A stretch of 64,000 nt of DNA from Phallusia mammillata. Taxonomy: Eukaryota > Chordata > Ascidiacea > Phlebobranchia > Ascidiidae. Positions 1 to 11,623 of the stretch are shown one piece after another; the stretch's first letter is position 1, and each line of letters begins with the position of its first letter. Below the pieces are notes generated by a model. That model had not been told where the DNA came from. It made no database searches and was given only the letters and a program-made list of their open reading frames with translations. The DNA lies in contig QLIY01000195.1 in NCBI GenBank assembly GCA_003260075.1, forward strand, positions 132,716 through 196,715. Direction: 5' to 3'. A program made the position numbers and the translations under genes.

Positions 1-432
1 GTGTATTAAGTTGTACATCCCATTAATTACGCGTTTTCCCACCATCTAATATATTTTTTTTTCATAGACACCCTTTCGAACGCTAGTTATGTGTGTTAGC
101 AGCAGGGCATGAATATGCAAAATTAATGCTCGGGTTAGTTCGTGCAACTGCTCGGCCCCCCCCCCCCGGTGCTCGACCAAACAGAACATTTGCAGTTTTG
201 GCCCATCCCTAATAAATATGACGCAATAACTGCCTAAGCACATCGGCTATCAGCCCCGAAACATACCTTGAAGCGCGTAATGCATAGCAAAGTAGAATGC
301 AAATTTCACAAGTCTTCCTAATATAGGCTGTTATAAGTGTTTCTGCATTTGGTATTAGGAGTATTGCTACATCAGCTGGTATAAGGTTTGTTTTTGGCTT
401 CTTTTGTAAAATAACAATTTTATGCTGTGCAG
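1..432. other. Intron or upstream sequence with a C-run
   Basis: No exon is recognised before 433. A run of about 12 C near 154-165 is one of the suspected assembly joins. A pyrimidine-rich stretch and AG at 431-432 form the acceptor of the first BRPF exon seen here. Confidence 0.5.
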
Positions 433-3400
433 TTTCCATTGACGAGGAAACCCGGCTCCAACTTCCGCTAGAGGAACAACTCGATCTGATGATACAACGT
501 CTTGACAGCGCGCTGCTAAACGGGCGGAAAACCAGAAAAATTCGACAGGAAATCAACAACATTAGAAGGTGAGATTTCTTCCAAGTTTTAAATGGCCTGT
601 AACAATCACTCCCTAAAGTTTGAGAATGTCAATTTGTATTTACTTCATAGTAACAGTTTATATTCTTTTTTTAATGTATATGTTAGATGTTGCAAAGCGA
701 AAATCGCGAATTTTTTTTACCGATTTTCAAAATTACAATTGCATAATTAATTTTTATCACAAGTCGATCGTTGCTTACAATTTGACACTTCAAAGTTCGC
801 AAATAAATTTCAGAAAAATGTCGGCCGACAATGGACCCAAACCTCGGCCTCAGACGGAGAAGAAGCGCAACGAACTAGTGACGGCACAGCGGCGATTCTC
901 GGCCGATGACGTCGACACCGTTTCATCAACCACAGAAACCGAAGCAGTAACATCGGACGTCGGCGCCGCATTTAAAGCATCACCTAAAGCTCGTTTCAAC
1001 GCTCCAGGTCGTCGAGGTCGAGGCCGAAAACGCCTGTGGTCAGCAAGGTCGCCTTCAAATTGCGATTCACGCCTTAAAAAACTTCGCTTGGCGAGATCTG
1101 GGAGCTGTCCGGCGCCCGTTGACGAACAAGTAAATGGAGTAACGGCCGCTCAGCGTCTATGCGAGGAACTCAACATCGACGTTAAGGGCGATGCTGAACC
1201 TACATCGGCGCGCGTCTCCCCCGAACCGGGATCGTACGAAAGCAGTAACGGCAGCGGGAGTGTGAGCCGTCGAACTGCGGTGCTTTTCAAGAAAAAATCC
1301 CGAAGTCGGCAACCTTCTGTGAGCGTTCGTAATAGCAACGGTCGGAGCGGGGTCGAAAGCAATGGTTCGGCGAGCGAGTCCAATACAAAGGTCACTGCGA
1401 AGTCACTTAAGCGTCGCCGATCCACGAGCGGTCACGTGATTCCAGAGAAGCGGAAACATTCGTCTTTGGGCGCAGAAGAGAAGGACATTGTTTTCAACGG
1501 CATCGACACCACACAAGGTAAGGTTTTACGTGCAAATACATGCTTAAAGTATGTTTGTATTAAGCATGTCACACACAAAATGGATGGTAAAATCGATGAA
1601 TCTAAATGTCTCCCCCCCCCCCTCGACACCACACAAGGTAAGGTTTTACGTGCAAATACATGCTTAAAGTCTGTTTGTATTAAGCATGTCACACAAAAAA
1701 TGGATGGTAAAATCGATGAATCTAAATGTCTGTTGAAAATATCAGCCTAAATAGACGTAAAAAGCGACATCCGTTATTTTCACCATTAAACTTATGAACA
1801 GATCCGTATGTAGCGTTTTAAATGTCTGTGTTAATCAAATTAGATGGAATAAGTATATGCTGACTGCTAAGTATTTTGATCTCATTGGCCTGGAAAACTA
1901 TTTTTTGTGTATGATGCTGTTGTACAAGTCTTTAAACTGAAGTATACAAAATGTCAAAACGAAACATTGACTTCTGCAGACGATTGCGCCTTCAAAGACC
2001 GACCAGTGTTAAAACGCCGAGAAAGTTTCCACGTGTACAGGGAAGGGCAAACTGGTGTGAGAACGCGAAGTACTTCAGATTCCGACACGACGTCTTCAGG
2101 AGCCAGTGTGAACGGAACGCTAAAGCGGTATGTTCACAATTAAGAGTAAACGAACCCGGTTAATTGCATAGTTTTGCGAGAAAGAAAACTTGGTTATTCG
2201 ATTAACCGGAATCATTTAAACAAGAGTGCTCCACAATCGGGTTACACTGTTGTGAGTAAGACAATGGTATGTGGGTTTAGTGCAATGCACCTGTAACTTT
2301 ATAATAAATCGCTTTTTACCAAAAACGTTTATACATGATAAACTCAAACGTTGCAACGAACAAGGAAGGCATATGTGGCGTTTAAAACACACACGTTCAT
2401 CTTATCAGAAAAGGGCAAAGCACAGCGGTTTAGTTGTGCTCATTGGTTTTTACTATAAGAGCCATTGTTGGCCTTGGGGCAGTGGTTCTCAAACTTTTTT
2501 ATTGTCGGGGCCAAATGGTATTTTTTTAAGTGTGTAGAGAGCCGCAAAAAAACGAAACCTTGAGAAAATCACTAAAGATTATTACTTTGAAAGCTAAAAT
2601 AGCAATGTTTGGTGGTTTTCTGAGGTCTGGTGCGAGCCGCAAATTAAGTAGTTGGGAGCCGCACGCGGCCCCGAAAAGCAAGTTTAAGAACCACTGCCTT
2701 GGGTTTTTTTAAAAAAGTAATGTTTTGTTTGTCCGTAATATAAATTTAATTTTGTGAAAAAAATGTGTATTATTTTACTTCCAGGAAAAAACGGAGTCCG
2801 AAAAAGAAACGGAGTCAGAGCTGTGGTGACGTGCTGGTTCGACCATCAGTATCGGATGGAACGAGCGAAACTTCAAACGACGACCGACCCGGGCTTATAC
2901 TCGGTGAAAACTGCCGTACTTCTTTATCACATAGTAACAATATATATATATTTGTTGCACAAAGTGTTTGAATTTTCTAGTGCTGGGTTTGTTGCCTGTT
3001 TTTAATCAATTGATTCAAGTTTCTGCAAGTTTTTCGCATGGGAAATATACCTGACCTTCGACATTAGATGATCTATCAGTAAATCCCTTAAAAAACGCGA
3101 TAAGCTAATTTTGTTTGAACTACATCGGTTGGCTCAAAAAACGTCTCCTAAAACCATTTTGTGCAAGAGTAAGATTTTCGCATGGTCTAATTTTCCATAA
3201 AACAGGTTAATTACCGTCCTCAATGACCAAGGACTTTTTTGCCGAAAAGGAAATTGCAAGTTTGTTTCCGAGTTTACACAGCTATTTTTCCACAGATGGT
3301 GCTGGCGAGCATTTTCGCAAGCAAAGTTGCGCTTCAGCCACCGAAGACGAATTTGAAGAGGACGATCTTCCTCACATCGACTTTCTCGACCTCGTGTGGG

Positions 3401-4917
3401 CAAAATGCAGAGGTTATCCTCCTTATCCTGCGCTGGTGAGTATAAAAACCATAAACTACAAGTAAGACAGGCAACTATAGTCTGAAACTCTGGCCCCTCA
3501 GAAATTTTGAACCCCCGACTATAACTCCCGCTTGTTAGAAAATACCCCCACTCAAATACGCTTGAAAAAAATGTGTGTTTCGACATTCTGACAGGTATGG
3601 GTCTATAAAAGTCTCAATAATACTGTAATGAGGTTATACATATGAAAAAATATTTTATATTTTAAGATCAACATAAATTCTAGGATCAGCCCTGAAGCGT
3701 CTATGTAGACCAGCGATCACGACACACTCATTTATAAATCATAGAGTGGTGTGTTAAGATGAACATAAATTCATAACTGGGATCAGCCCTGAAGCGTCTA
3801 TGCCTGTTTAGCTCAGTTGGTGAGCTCTAGTCCCGGAAATACTCCTGTCATGGGTTCGCGAATCCCACCGCAGGCTACATTTTTCTCGCCTACGCCTTGC
3901 CATATGGTGGTGAATGCTTGGTGACCGGCTGATTCGGTATAGCGCCTTCTATGGGCCTGGCGTACTGTGATTCATAGAGTGATGTGTATATTTTATGTTC
4001 ATTTTTTAAATTTCTAATAATCCAATGAAATTGTGGAATCGGAGTTGGCCAATTTTCACCGACTTCAATTCCTAAAAATATAAGTTGAAACACATTGTTC
4101 ATGTTGTATATCAGTATGTGAGTTTACCAACCTCACCGAAATGACGTACATAAAGAAATTCTATGAGTTAACAAACTTGTCATGTCCAGCTGATCAACCC
4201 GAAGATGCCTCGCAACGGTTGTCTTCACAACGGCGTTCCCATCCCTGTACCTCCCCTAGATGTTTTACAAGTCGGTGATAAACGCGTGGAAAATGGAAAT
4301 CGTCGTCTTTACTTGGTGCTCTTCTTCGACACAAAGCGTACATGGTATGTATATGAGTTTAGTTCGTATTTAGTTCAAAAATACAGTAAATCCCGGTTAA
4401 TCCGGACGCTTTTGGACCAAAGATTTTGTCCGGATTATGCGAAGTGGTCCTATTTCAACACCAGTATTGCTTATAGCCAAGGAAATTAAATTGTTTTATC
4501 TTGAAACTTAATGTCTTTGCAACATAATCTGTATAGCCTTGCCTCGTGTGGTTATCAACGGAGGTACTTATTTTGGCACATTAAATTTTTGTGGACTTAT
4601 GCAGTCATATTTGCTTATCAATCAGGAAAACAGCACTTTGCAAAACAAACAAATCTGTATGTTTCAACCCGTCACATGCTTACATTCACAGGCAGTGGTT
4701 GCCACGCAACAAACTCGAAGCGCTGGGGGTCGATGAAAAAGCTGATCAAGGCAAACTTGGCGAGGGGAGACGACCTGCTATCCGTAAAAATGTCGAGGCT
4801 GCCTACAACCGTGCTCTACTACACAGAAGTCGTGTAACAGGTCAAATACCAGACAGTGACGATGACATTGAAGACACCGACCTTCTTGATTTGGCGAATA
4901 TTCCAGTTTCCACTTGA
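433..4917 (+). CDS. BRPF-family bromodomain/PHD/PWWP protein, C-terminal part (partial gene, 7 exons)
   Basis: Scaffold subunit of MOZ/MORF/HBO1 histone acetyltransferase complexes (family knowledge), nuclear. Exons, all phase-compatible: 433-568, 814-1517, 1980-2127, 2785-2903, 3296-3435, 4190-4344, 4692-4917 (TGA 4915-4917), about 541 residues. The 5' part (PHD fingers, bromodomain) lies left of the window. Exon 1 carries the post-bromodomain LEEQL...LD...IRQEIN helix region. Exon 2 is long, basic and Ser-rich and contains [10 protein letters not shown], as in BRPF1. Exons 5-7 encode the PWWP domain: [16 protein letters not shown], then [26 protein letters not shown] and QWLPRNKL, ending in an acidic tail. 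An alternative donor for exon 4 near 2931 keeps the phase. A duplicated donor occurs at 1637 inside an assembly-type duplication. A candidate AATAAA is at 5204-5209. The choice among BRPF1, BRD1 and BRPF3 is not resolved. Confidence 0.93.
1503..1730. repeat. Direct duplication joined by a C-run
   Basis: About 108 bp (1503-1610) recurs at 1623-1730 with only two or three differences, and the copies are separated by about 11 C. The block covers the end of BRPF exon 2, its splice donor and the start of the intron, so the donor CAAG/GTAAGG is present twice (1517 and 1637). It is most easily read as overlapping allelic contigs joined by a placeholder. Confidence 0.8.
2480..2696. mobile_element. 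hAT-type MITE
   Basis: 217 bp with inverted ends CAGTGGTTCTCAAAC and GTTTAAGAACCACTG. It is flanked by 8-bp target duplications ccttgggg / ccttgggt (2472-2479, 2697-2704). The 8-bp duplication and end sequence are typical of non-autonomous hAT elements. It lies in a BRPF intron and has no coding capacity. Confidence 0.85.
3684..3990 (+). mobile_element. tRNA-derived SINE, with a second partial copy upstream
   Basis: At 3801-3876 a tRNA-like head has an A box (TAGCTCAGTTGG), a B box (GGTTCGCGAATCC) and complementary ends GCCTG/CAGGC, but a poor anticodon stem. The body continues with GCCATATGGTGG...GGGCCTGGCGTACTGTG and is shared with copies near 23760-23945, 26262-26345 and 54238-54355. A fragment beginning GATCAGCCCTGAAGCG occurs at 3684 and again at 3782. 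It lies in the BRPF intron before the second PWWP exon. A compact tRNA-like SINE (Cics-1) has been described from Ciona; identity with it is not established here. Confidence 0.65.
4383..4445. mobile_element. Possible pogo/Tigger-like terminal fragment
   Basis: The string CAGTAAATCCCGGTTAATCC resembles the inverted termini of pogo-type Tc1/mariner elements. Only one end is visible, inside the last BRPF intron. A similar fragment lies near 19923-19990. Confidence 0.35.
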
Positions 4918-6240
4918 AACTATGCGTTTTGTTTTTCCTTAACAATTTATGACTGTAATCTACACAAGGTTGTTTAATGAATTGGTGTACTGTTTTATTG
5001 GTACCTGATCAGTGGTAAAATAGGAGACTTGGCTATATTGGAAAACGAATTAGTTGAGCTATATATGTTTTTTTTAACTTCTGCTAAGCATTTATTTTAT
5101 TTAATCTTTTTTCATCCTAACGCCTTTTTGCTCAAAACAAAAAGATTTATTTGCTTATGAATGAACTAAAATCGGACTTATATATTCAGTTTAATAATGA
5201 TAAAATAAATACCCAAAGCTTCCATTGGTAACAACAAATTGCAGATAGTTTTGAATAATTATTGAGTTATCAGTTTGAGTATGTAGAAGCTTTTTGTTGT
5301 TAATCCAGCATATGAACCAATCCTCCATGCTAAATATGCATTTTGACATATTACACTTCCAATGCTAAATGTTAGTCCCGCTGAATTAAAGCTATTTAAG
5401 TGCATGATTAGCTTTTCCAAATTCCAACATGTGTGAAATCTACTTACACAAACATATAAATGCTTTCCTTTAATTTCAGTTGCTTTGTAAGCCCAAACAA
5501 TTTTTTTTCCAAATCCTTTTTCAAAACAACTGTTGGTGAAAGGTTTGTTGACAGTACCAGGTCTATCAACTGGTTTGGAGGACACTCAAAAATGTTATTT
5601 ATTCAAGCTACCACATGCGATGGTACCTGGTTTTAGCAAAATGTTATTTATGTCACAATATCTGCTGTTTATGTAGTGTACTGCCACACTATGTTGCATT
5701 ATAGTTGTATGGTGTGTATGCTATTCAGTCGGTCGTCATGTACTTGTTTCCGCTCAACCACCTTACTTTTTCAGTGTGTTTTTCTGATACTGTTTATAGT
5801 AAAACGACACAGACAAATATGTGTGTTATTATAAATCCCCTCAGATATATACATCAGTTTTAACGATATAGTTCAGAATTATCTTGTGCAACGAAGCTAT
5901 TTTATAAACAACAATGTGCAGAGCAAGGACAAGCATAATCAACCCCAAACATAGATGGTCAGGGTAATAAGCCACACAAATGTCTTTACTTTCTTGAAGG
6001 GCTGGAGCTACACATGACCTATCTACAGTTTTGTGCAATCTTGCATCACAAACCAAGTACAACCAAAGTAAACAGTCACTTTATACTAATTTTGTCTGTA
6101 TTTAAGTGCTAAGACAGTCATAAAAGGCATCTACACAAGGTTCGGACCGAATCACACCACAAGTCCCGCATACCAACCTCGATATATGCACATAAAAACG
6201 CTTCTGAGGGGACTAAGACTAGCAATACTATTGTTGTTGA
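4918..6240. other. Intergenic region with the BRPF 3' UTR
   Basis: The AT-rich BRPF 3' UTR probably ends after the AATAAA at 5204-5209. The rest, up to the stop codon of the convergent RWDD2-type gene, shows no recognisable exon or repeat. Confidence 0.5.
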
Positions 6241-6484
6241 TCATGTTTTAGTAGTTCCTTGCACTCCAAACAGGATTTCAAAGATGGGTTTGCTGTCATG
6301 ATCAGTCAAGTATTGCAGAAATTTTCCTAAATCCATGTGATAATCTCGGCCACCATGTACACCAAAATCCATCTCTGCTACTGTGGTGTGAAATTTTCTA
6401 AAACTTTCTAACGTTTTTTTGTTTTCCTCTGTAGATGTTTCATCCATTCTATGAGCAATGGTCAGTCGTTTCCAAGTTTGACGC
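6241..6484 (-). CDS. RWDD2-type gene, alternative last exon B
   Basis: The acceptor GGCTTAG before 6484 has the same phase as exon A. It encodes RRQTWKRLTIAHR, then MDFGVHG, YHMDLGKFLQYL and FEILFGVQG, with stop 6241-6243. It keeps an extra segment between the first motif and the FGVHG motif that exon A has shortened. It lies about 77 bp downstream of exon A's stop. Confidence 0.8.
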
Positions 6485-8175
6485 CTAAGCCTTAATGTAA
6501 ATAGGAGTTATGTTTTAAGCAAAAAGCATTGCAAAATCTGTACACACCTATTGCAATGTTCTACTTTGTAGAGGGCAGTTTTCCCTCAATGCCAAACAAA
6601 AATTTAAACACAGGGCCACAATTGTGTTCATTCAAGAAAACAAAAAATGCTCCCATGTCCATGTGGTTGCTACGACGACCATGTGCTTCAAAATTAACCT
6701 CATTCATTCCTTTAAAACTGTAATCCAATGAATTTAAATCCCTGTGCCGAATTTCTATGTGTTTCCAACTCATTCGCTTAACTCTAAAGAATTTTAAGTT
6801 CTGTTGCCTGGCTTTTATTTAAACCGAAATTGTTTGTTTTCCTACTTACCTTTGCCAATACTCTTCACAGTTTTCTTGTAAGCCTTCCACACAAACTACA
6901 CCAGGCTTTCCTGACATGCTAAAACCTGTGAGTTGTAGCTCCTTGGCCCATTCCAAAATACATTTTCGCTTCTCCTTGTTGTAAATATGGTGACTGTATA
7001 TCCACAGTCTGGTAAAAGTTGCATTGTCTGTAGGTTGCAAACTTGAAATTTCATCGGTGTCATCAGTGTCAGTGATTTTCAAGTAATGGTGTATATTGTC
7101 TAACGCCCACTGTGCTATCTGAAAACAAAAACAATTTTTTTTAACAAGTTTACGTTTTTTATAAAATATAAAATTTTTATATTATGCTGTTGATCTACAG
7201 TGTGCTGTGAAAAATGATTGTGCAAGAGTTTACACCAGGGGTGGGCAACCTTTGTTACTGTGGGGCCCATTACAAATGTCAAAGTTTGTTGCTTACCAAA
7301 TATGCTGAACTACAAGTACAATTGGTATTTGATTCTAGCCACAATTTGCCAGGTTGCAGAACACTAGCATCAGGCACATTAATCAACTCAAAAACTTTTG
7401 AAATTCAAGCATCTCTGCGGGTCACCAAACCTTTAAAGAAGGGTCGCATGCGGCCCGCGGGCTGCAGGTTGCCCACCCCTGGTTTACACACTATACCTGA
7501 TAGAGGCAAATCTCGCCCATCTCTAATGTACTTTTGAAGTCACTTAAATCTTCATTAAACTTCTGTTGCACATTGCGAGTCATTTTATCACATCTAAAAA
7601 GATCATGTTAACACTGTGAACCAGTCTGCAGAACATTTCCCGACGAGATCTCGCGCGTGCAGGACCTGTATGTCGCGCGTGCACGACCCATAAGTTCGCG
7701 TGCAAGACCTATTTTAGCAGGCGGAAAGCAAATAAAAAAGGTCAAGGCAGGACAATTAAATGCCTTTGGTGCAAAATTTTCGCGTGCAACCCCGAAAAAT
7801 TGGCGTGCAAAAGTTTTTTTTTCAAAAAAATTCGCGCGTGCAGCTGCCATACTCTGCAGACTGGACTGTGAACAAATCCCAAATTTGTAACAAAATATGT
7901 TTGCTCTACCGTAAAAACACCTCTGGCATTTCATCTATTGGATAATGTAACGGAAGTGATGTTTTCATTTCGATAACACATCGTGGCTCTTCGCTTGTCA
8001 AGTTTAGTTTAAGAGGCAACATTTTGGATGGCTTTGCAGATTTGCCATTGGTTTCCACATATCTTTTCATCGTAGCATAAGTGACCAAATCTTCGATAAC
8101 AACTTCGTTGTCGTTCGGAAATATACTCTGCAAAACGTCCACCTCTGAAAGTTGCATTTCCACGACTTCTACCAT
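6241..8175 (-). CDS. RWD-domain protein, RWDD2A/B type, with two alternative last exons
   Basis: Exons (transcript order): 8175-7910, 7593-7497, 7118-6850, then either 6783-6561 or 6484-6241; all phases fit. The product is 284 or 291 residues. Residues 1 to about 125 form an RWD domain (EVDVLQSIFPND, then LPLHYP). Exon 3 begins the RWDD2-type C-terminal domain with SHHIYNKEKRKCILEWAKEL and FSMSGKPGVVCVEG. Both last exons carry W-K near the start, then HMDMG or HMDLG, and an FG(I/V)xG end as in RWDD2 proteins. The ATG at 8175 is followed by good RWD sequence and leaves a short 5' leader. Family function is poorly known (RWD folds bind partners in ubiquitin and kinase pathways). The upstream region holds a C-run duplication. 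Confidence 0.9.
6561..6783 (-). CDS. RWDD2-type gene, alternative last exon A
   Basis: The acceptor CTTTAG precedes 6783 and completes the split AG codon left by exon 3. It encodes RVKRMSWKHIEIRHRD..., then NFEAHG, SNHMDMGAFF and FKFLFGIEGK, and stops at 6561. It is homologous to exon B by eye (same phase, same motif order), so it is a tandem exon duplicate. Because each copy carries its own stop, only one can be used per transcript. Confidence 0.8.
7236..7481. mobile_element. hAT-type MITE next to a splice donor
   Basis: 246 bp with termini CAGGGGTGGGCAACC and GGTTGCCCACCCCTG. A perfect 8-bp target duplication gtttacac lies at 7228-7235 and 7482-7489. The element ends 15 bp from the donor of the second RWDD2-type exon (7497). 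Confidence 0.92.
7621..7864. mobile_element. MITE with CCAGTCTGCAG ends
   Basis: 244 bp with inverted ends CCAGTCTGCAG / CTGCAGACTGG and the 8-bp duplication actgtgaa at 7613-7620 and 7865-7872. The interior is rich in a degenerate CGCGTGCAAGACC motif. It is a different family from the CAGNGG elements. It ends 27 bp upstream of the acceptor of the second RWDD2-type exon. Confidence 0.88.
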
Positions 8176-8198
8176 TTTCTTTTCGGCCTAAATTAAAC

Positions 8199-8427
8199 CA
8201 AAGTCAATGTGACAAAAATGAAAATGTAAACACAAAAAGCCCCCTTTCGGAGAATTACGTCATGTTTGTTGGCGCGTGTCCTTCTTATTAAAACTAATAC
8301 TAGCGTAACGCCCCCCCCCCCAAAGTCAATGTGACAAAAATGAAAATGTAAACACAAAAAGCCCCCTTACAGAGAATTACGTCATGTTTGTTGGCGCGTG
8401 TCCTTATTAAAACTAATACTAGCGTAA
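8199..8427. repeat. Direct duplication joined by a C-run
   Basis: 110 bp (8199-8308) recurs at 8321-8427 with small differences (a 3-bp indel and a substitution) after about 11 C. It lies 24 bp upstream of the RWDD2-type ATG, so it doubles the likely promoter/5' UTR in this assembly. Confidence 0.8.
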
Positions 8428-8797
8428 ACTGTGTCCAATCTGCATTTAACTTTTCAAATTGTTAGGTTCACTGTTTATGGTAAGTTAACGTTGATTCCGC
8501 TTTCGAAGTATTATTTAAATCTTTTTTCGGTCTAAACGGGTTTTTAGTTGTTTCTCAAATCCACTGTCACTGTAGCCTGTTGTTTTCTTATGAACAGCAT
8601 ATATTTCTCATGGCCTATGTTTTTTGTTAGTTAGGCATTGTTTTCAGAGATATGATCAACCGGTTATTTCTTGGCTATGTATAAGAATTACATAAAACTA
8701 ATTTTGAATTGCTTAATACTCTGTGCACTAAGTGGCGTTGCCGAGCACGGCAACCTATCGAACCCAGCTTGCTTGTTTTGTCAAAATGGTATGTAAT
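8428..8797. other. Intergenic, nothing recognised
   Basis: AT-rich sequence without exon-like phase patterns or clear repeats. Confidence 0.4.
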
Positions 8798-8977
8798 CAG
8801 TGTTGGGATTCAGCCGGTTCGCACCGGTTCCATAGAACCGTCTCACGAAATTTTATGAAATCAGCGAACCGGTTAGCTTTACTGGTTATACTGTCAATGG
8901 ACTTTTGTAACAAAACCGGCTATAAATATGACTTTTGTGATAGAACCAGCAGACAAAAATTTTGAATCCCACCACTG
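8798..8977. mobile_element. Short MITE, CAGTGGTGGGATTCA family
   Basis: 180 bp starting CAGTGTTGGGATTCAGCCGG and ending TTTGAATCCCACCACTG, with a sub-terminal GGTTCGCACCGGTTC palindrome. Related copies occur at 9776-9937, 17253-17427, 29439-29617 and, degenerate, 30017-30193. The copy at 29439 has a near-perfect 8-bp target duplication, which points to hAT. Confidence 0.75.
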
Positions 8978-10718
8978 CCTAAAACTGTTTCGAATTAAGT
9001 AGTTAGGTGGTATTAACAGGTCAAAGTTTGTATGAACTGTGTGTTGGATCATTACGGTTGGTATTTGATTAGTTGAGATATGGGAACCCCGGGTGATTAC
9101 ACACCTTGCCCCCTAAAGTAGGCGAAATTTGTAACCAATGTCCGAAAAGAATTAAATTTTGACAGTATGCATATTATAACATTTTTATTGTTCGGTTGCT
9201 GTGGTTTCCTTCATAGCCCCTCTGTTTTATCGAGAAAAATTGAGTCAAAATTTAAATATGTCCAAGGTTAATTAGATTTGGATAGAATTAGTACCTCATA
9301 CAGCATGAACATTTAAGCGAAATATCAATCCCCGTGTTAATCGCCACGACACTATACTTTTTTATCCTTTTTTCATAAACTGCTTTATATATAACTTTTG
9401 TTTCGGAAATTAACAACACAGGCGATAGCACGTTACCACAAAATGAAATCAAATATGAAAAACAAGCGATACGACACAAAAAGTAACTCAACGTGTGTGC
9501 AATTCAACTGTAAGAAACAAAAAGTGTCATACAATATACAAGGTTTAAAACATTTGCTTCATTCAAACATGGTGATTGTGTCCATCCCCTAAGTGTAACA
9601 ACTTTGTGGGCCCCGGTCAATGATCTTTGGAGACCTATTTCACTGATATTTTGCTTCCTTTTGCAATACATTTACGAGATCTCTTCTAGAGATACTGGAA
9701 CTTTGTCAGACCTTTCCACATTGTTAATCGAAATTTCACCTTTTGTTTCGACAGAGTTTGAAGCCCCCCCCCCCCGGTTCGCACCGGTTCCATAGAACCG
9801 TCTCACGAAATTTTATGAAATTAGCGAACCGGTTAGCATTACTGGTTATACTGTCAATGGACTTTTGTAACAAAACCGGCTAAAAATATGACTTTTGTGA
9901 TAGAACCAGCTGACAAAAATTTTGAATCCCACCACTGCCTAAAATTGTTTCGAATTAAGTAGTTAGGTGATATTAACAGGTCAAAGTTTGTATGAACTAT
10001 GTGTTGGATCATTACGGTTGGTATTTGATTAGTTGAGATATGGGAACCCCGGGTGATTACACAACTTGCCCCCTAAAGTAGGCGAAATTTGTAACCATGT
10101 CCGAAAAGAATCAAATTTTGACAGTATGCATATTATAACATTTTTATTGTTCGGTTGCTGTGGTTTCCTTCATAGCCCCTCTGTTTTATCGAGAAAAATT
10201 GAGTCAAAATTTTAATATGTCCAAGGTTAATTAGATTTGGATAGAACCTCATGCAGCATGAACATTTAAGCGAAATATCAATCGCCGTGTTAATCGCCAC
10301 GACACTATACTTTTTTATCCTTTTTTTCACAAACTGCTTTATATATAACTTTTGTTTCGGAAATTGACAACACAGGCGATAACACGTTACCACAAAATGG
10401 CATCAAATATGAAAATCAAGCGATACGACACAAAAAGTAAATCAACGTGTGTGCAATTCAACTGTAAGAAACAAAAAGTGTCATACAATATACAAGGTTT
10501 AAAACATTTGCTTCGTTCAAACATGGTGATTGTGTCCATCCCCAAAGTGTAACAACTTTGTGGGCCCCGGTCAATGAACTTTGGAGACCTATTTCACTGA
10601 TATTTTGCTTCCTTTTGCAATACATTTACGAGATCTTTTCTAGAGATACCGGAACTTTGTCAGACCTTTCCCCATTGTCAATCGAAATTTCACCTTTTGT
10701 TTCGACAGAATTTGAAGT
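8817..10718. repeat. 0.95-kb direct duplication joined by a C-run
   Basis: 8817-9763 recurs at 9776-10718 with a few percent of substitutions and small indels. The copies are separated by about 12 C, and the second ends at another C-run (about 10719-10732). The first part is the short MITE. The remainder holds no convincing gene. After the second C-run an unrelated sequence (the broken receptor gene) begins, so the join may be wrong. Confidence 0.75.
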
Positions 10719-10738
10719 AGGCCCCCCCCCCCTTGCAC

Positions 10739-11623
10739 GCAAGGGATTTAAACGCATGTGATAGTCGCGGAAAGTCAAAATTAAGCACAACGTGTGAAAA
10801 ACCTGAATGCAATGGTAAATGAGAGGAAAAAACTCAAGAGAAGCCCATTGTTCAATTTTTCCTATTGACATATACGCAACATTAAGAAAAATAAAATCAG
10901 AAATGAAAACTGCTGCTGTGCACACACTGATTCGGACAACGGTTTTGTGCACATGTTGATCAGAGATTCGCAATGTCAAAGGGGGCAATGGAAAGACCCA
11001 CGACGCTAACCTGACTCAGTGTAAAGGTGAAAATGGAATAGCCCGCGGGAACCAACAACGATTGTGTAGTGAATTCGCATCCCCGAATGGTCGCAGTTTT
11101 TCCTCTAACCGTTGTCACGGCAAGGAAAGTCATCTGGCTGACTNACAGCAAGGAAAGTCACCTGGCTGACTGGCACTAAAGTCAAGGTTACATATCTGAT
11201 TACAGCGATGGTGCGTTTAATATACTTGCTGGTGAAAGTAATGGAATTGTTCAGGGTTCCTTGGCGAAGCCAAAGCACTGTAAACACTGTTATTTTACCA
11301 GAAGCAGTAAATACGTTTCGCAGGGTGATGGATCCTACACATCATTTCCAATTACCCTGAAAAGAAAAAGAAGCCAGTGCAAAGATAACGCAGCCCGGAA
11401 TAGAGAACACGGCTGCCATTGATACACGACGGTTGGTTAGTTTTAGTACATCTGTCCTTTCATTTCCTCGATGTTGATAAACCAAAGAACATGAACAAAG
11501 ATAGAGAGATGCGAGTAGCAGAGGTGGAATCTTGATTCTCTCGTAAAGACGGGATCCAAACTCATCAGAAGTGGTGTTTGCTTCTTCTGTGGTGAAGAAA
11601 GGTGTTTTAAAGGTTCCATTCAT
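10739..11623 (-). pseudogene. 7TM receptor-like gene, broken (single exon)
   Basis: Starts MNGTFKTPFFTTEEANTT (11623) and encodes about seven hydrophobic segments. These include LLLASLYLCSCSLVY, FSIPGCVIFALASF, KITVFTVLW and LLVPAGYSIFTFTLSQVSVV, then FISDFIFLNVAYMSI and FFPLIYHCIQVFHTLCLIL. Defects: an in-frame TGA at 11342-11344; a 27-30-nt imperfect duplication around an N at 11144 that shifts the frame; a frameshift at a C run near 10981; and loss of the end at the C-run near 10732. Layout and the VFTV...W-RQ stretch after helix 3 resemble the gene at 18887. Some defects may be sequencing or assembly errors rather than true decay. The receptor family is not recognised. Confidence 0.6.

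Noticed and set aside
209..562. Minus-strand 117-codon ORF
   Set aside because: Shadow of the BRPF exon 433-568 on the other strand.
3801..3876. tRNA gene
   Set aside because: Good A and B boxes and matching ends, but the anticodon stem does not pair, the B box has an extra base and the sequence continues into a repeated body, so it is called a SINE head.
9288..10552. Pairs of 63-67-codon ORFs
   Set aside because: Present twice only because the block is duplicated. No start context, splice sites or similarity.
11333..11353. 21-nt intron bridging the TGA in the broken 7TM gene
   Set aside because: GT...AG ends exist, but 21 nt is shorter than any intron I would expect here, and the frame simply contains TGA.
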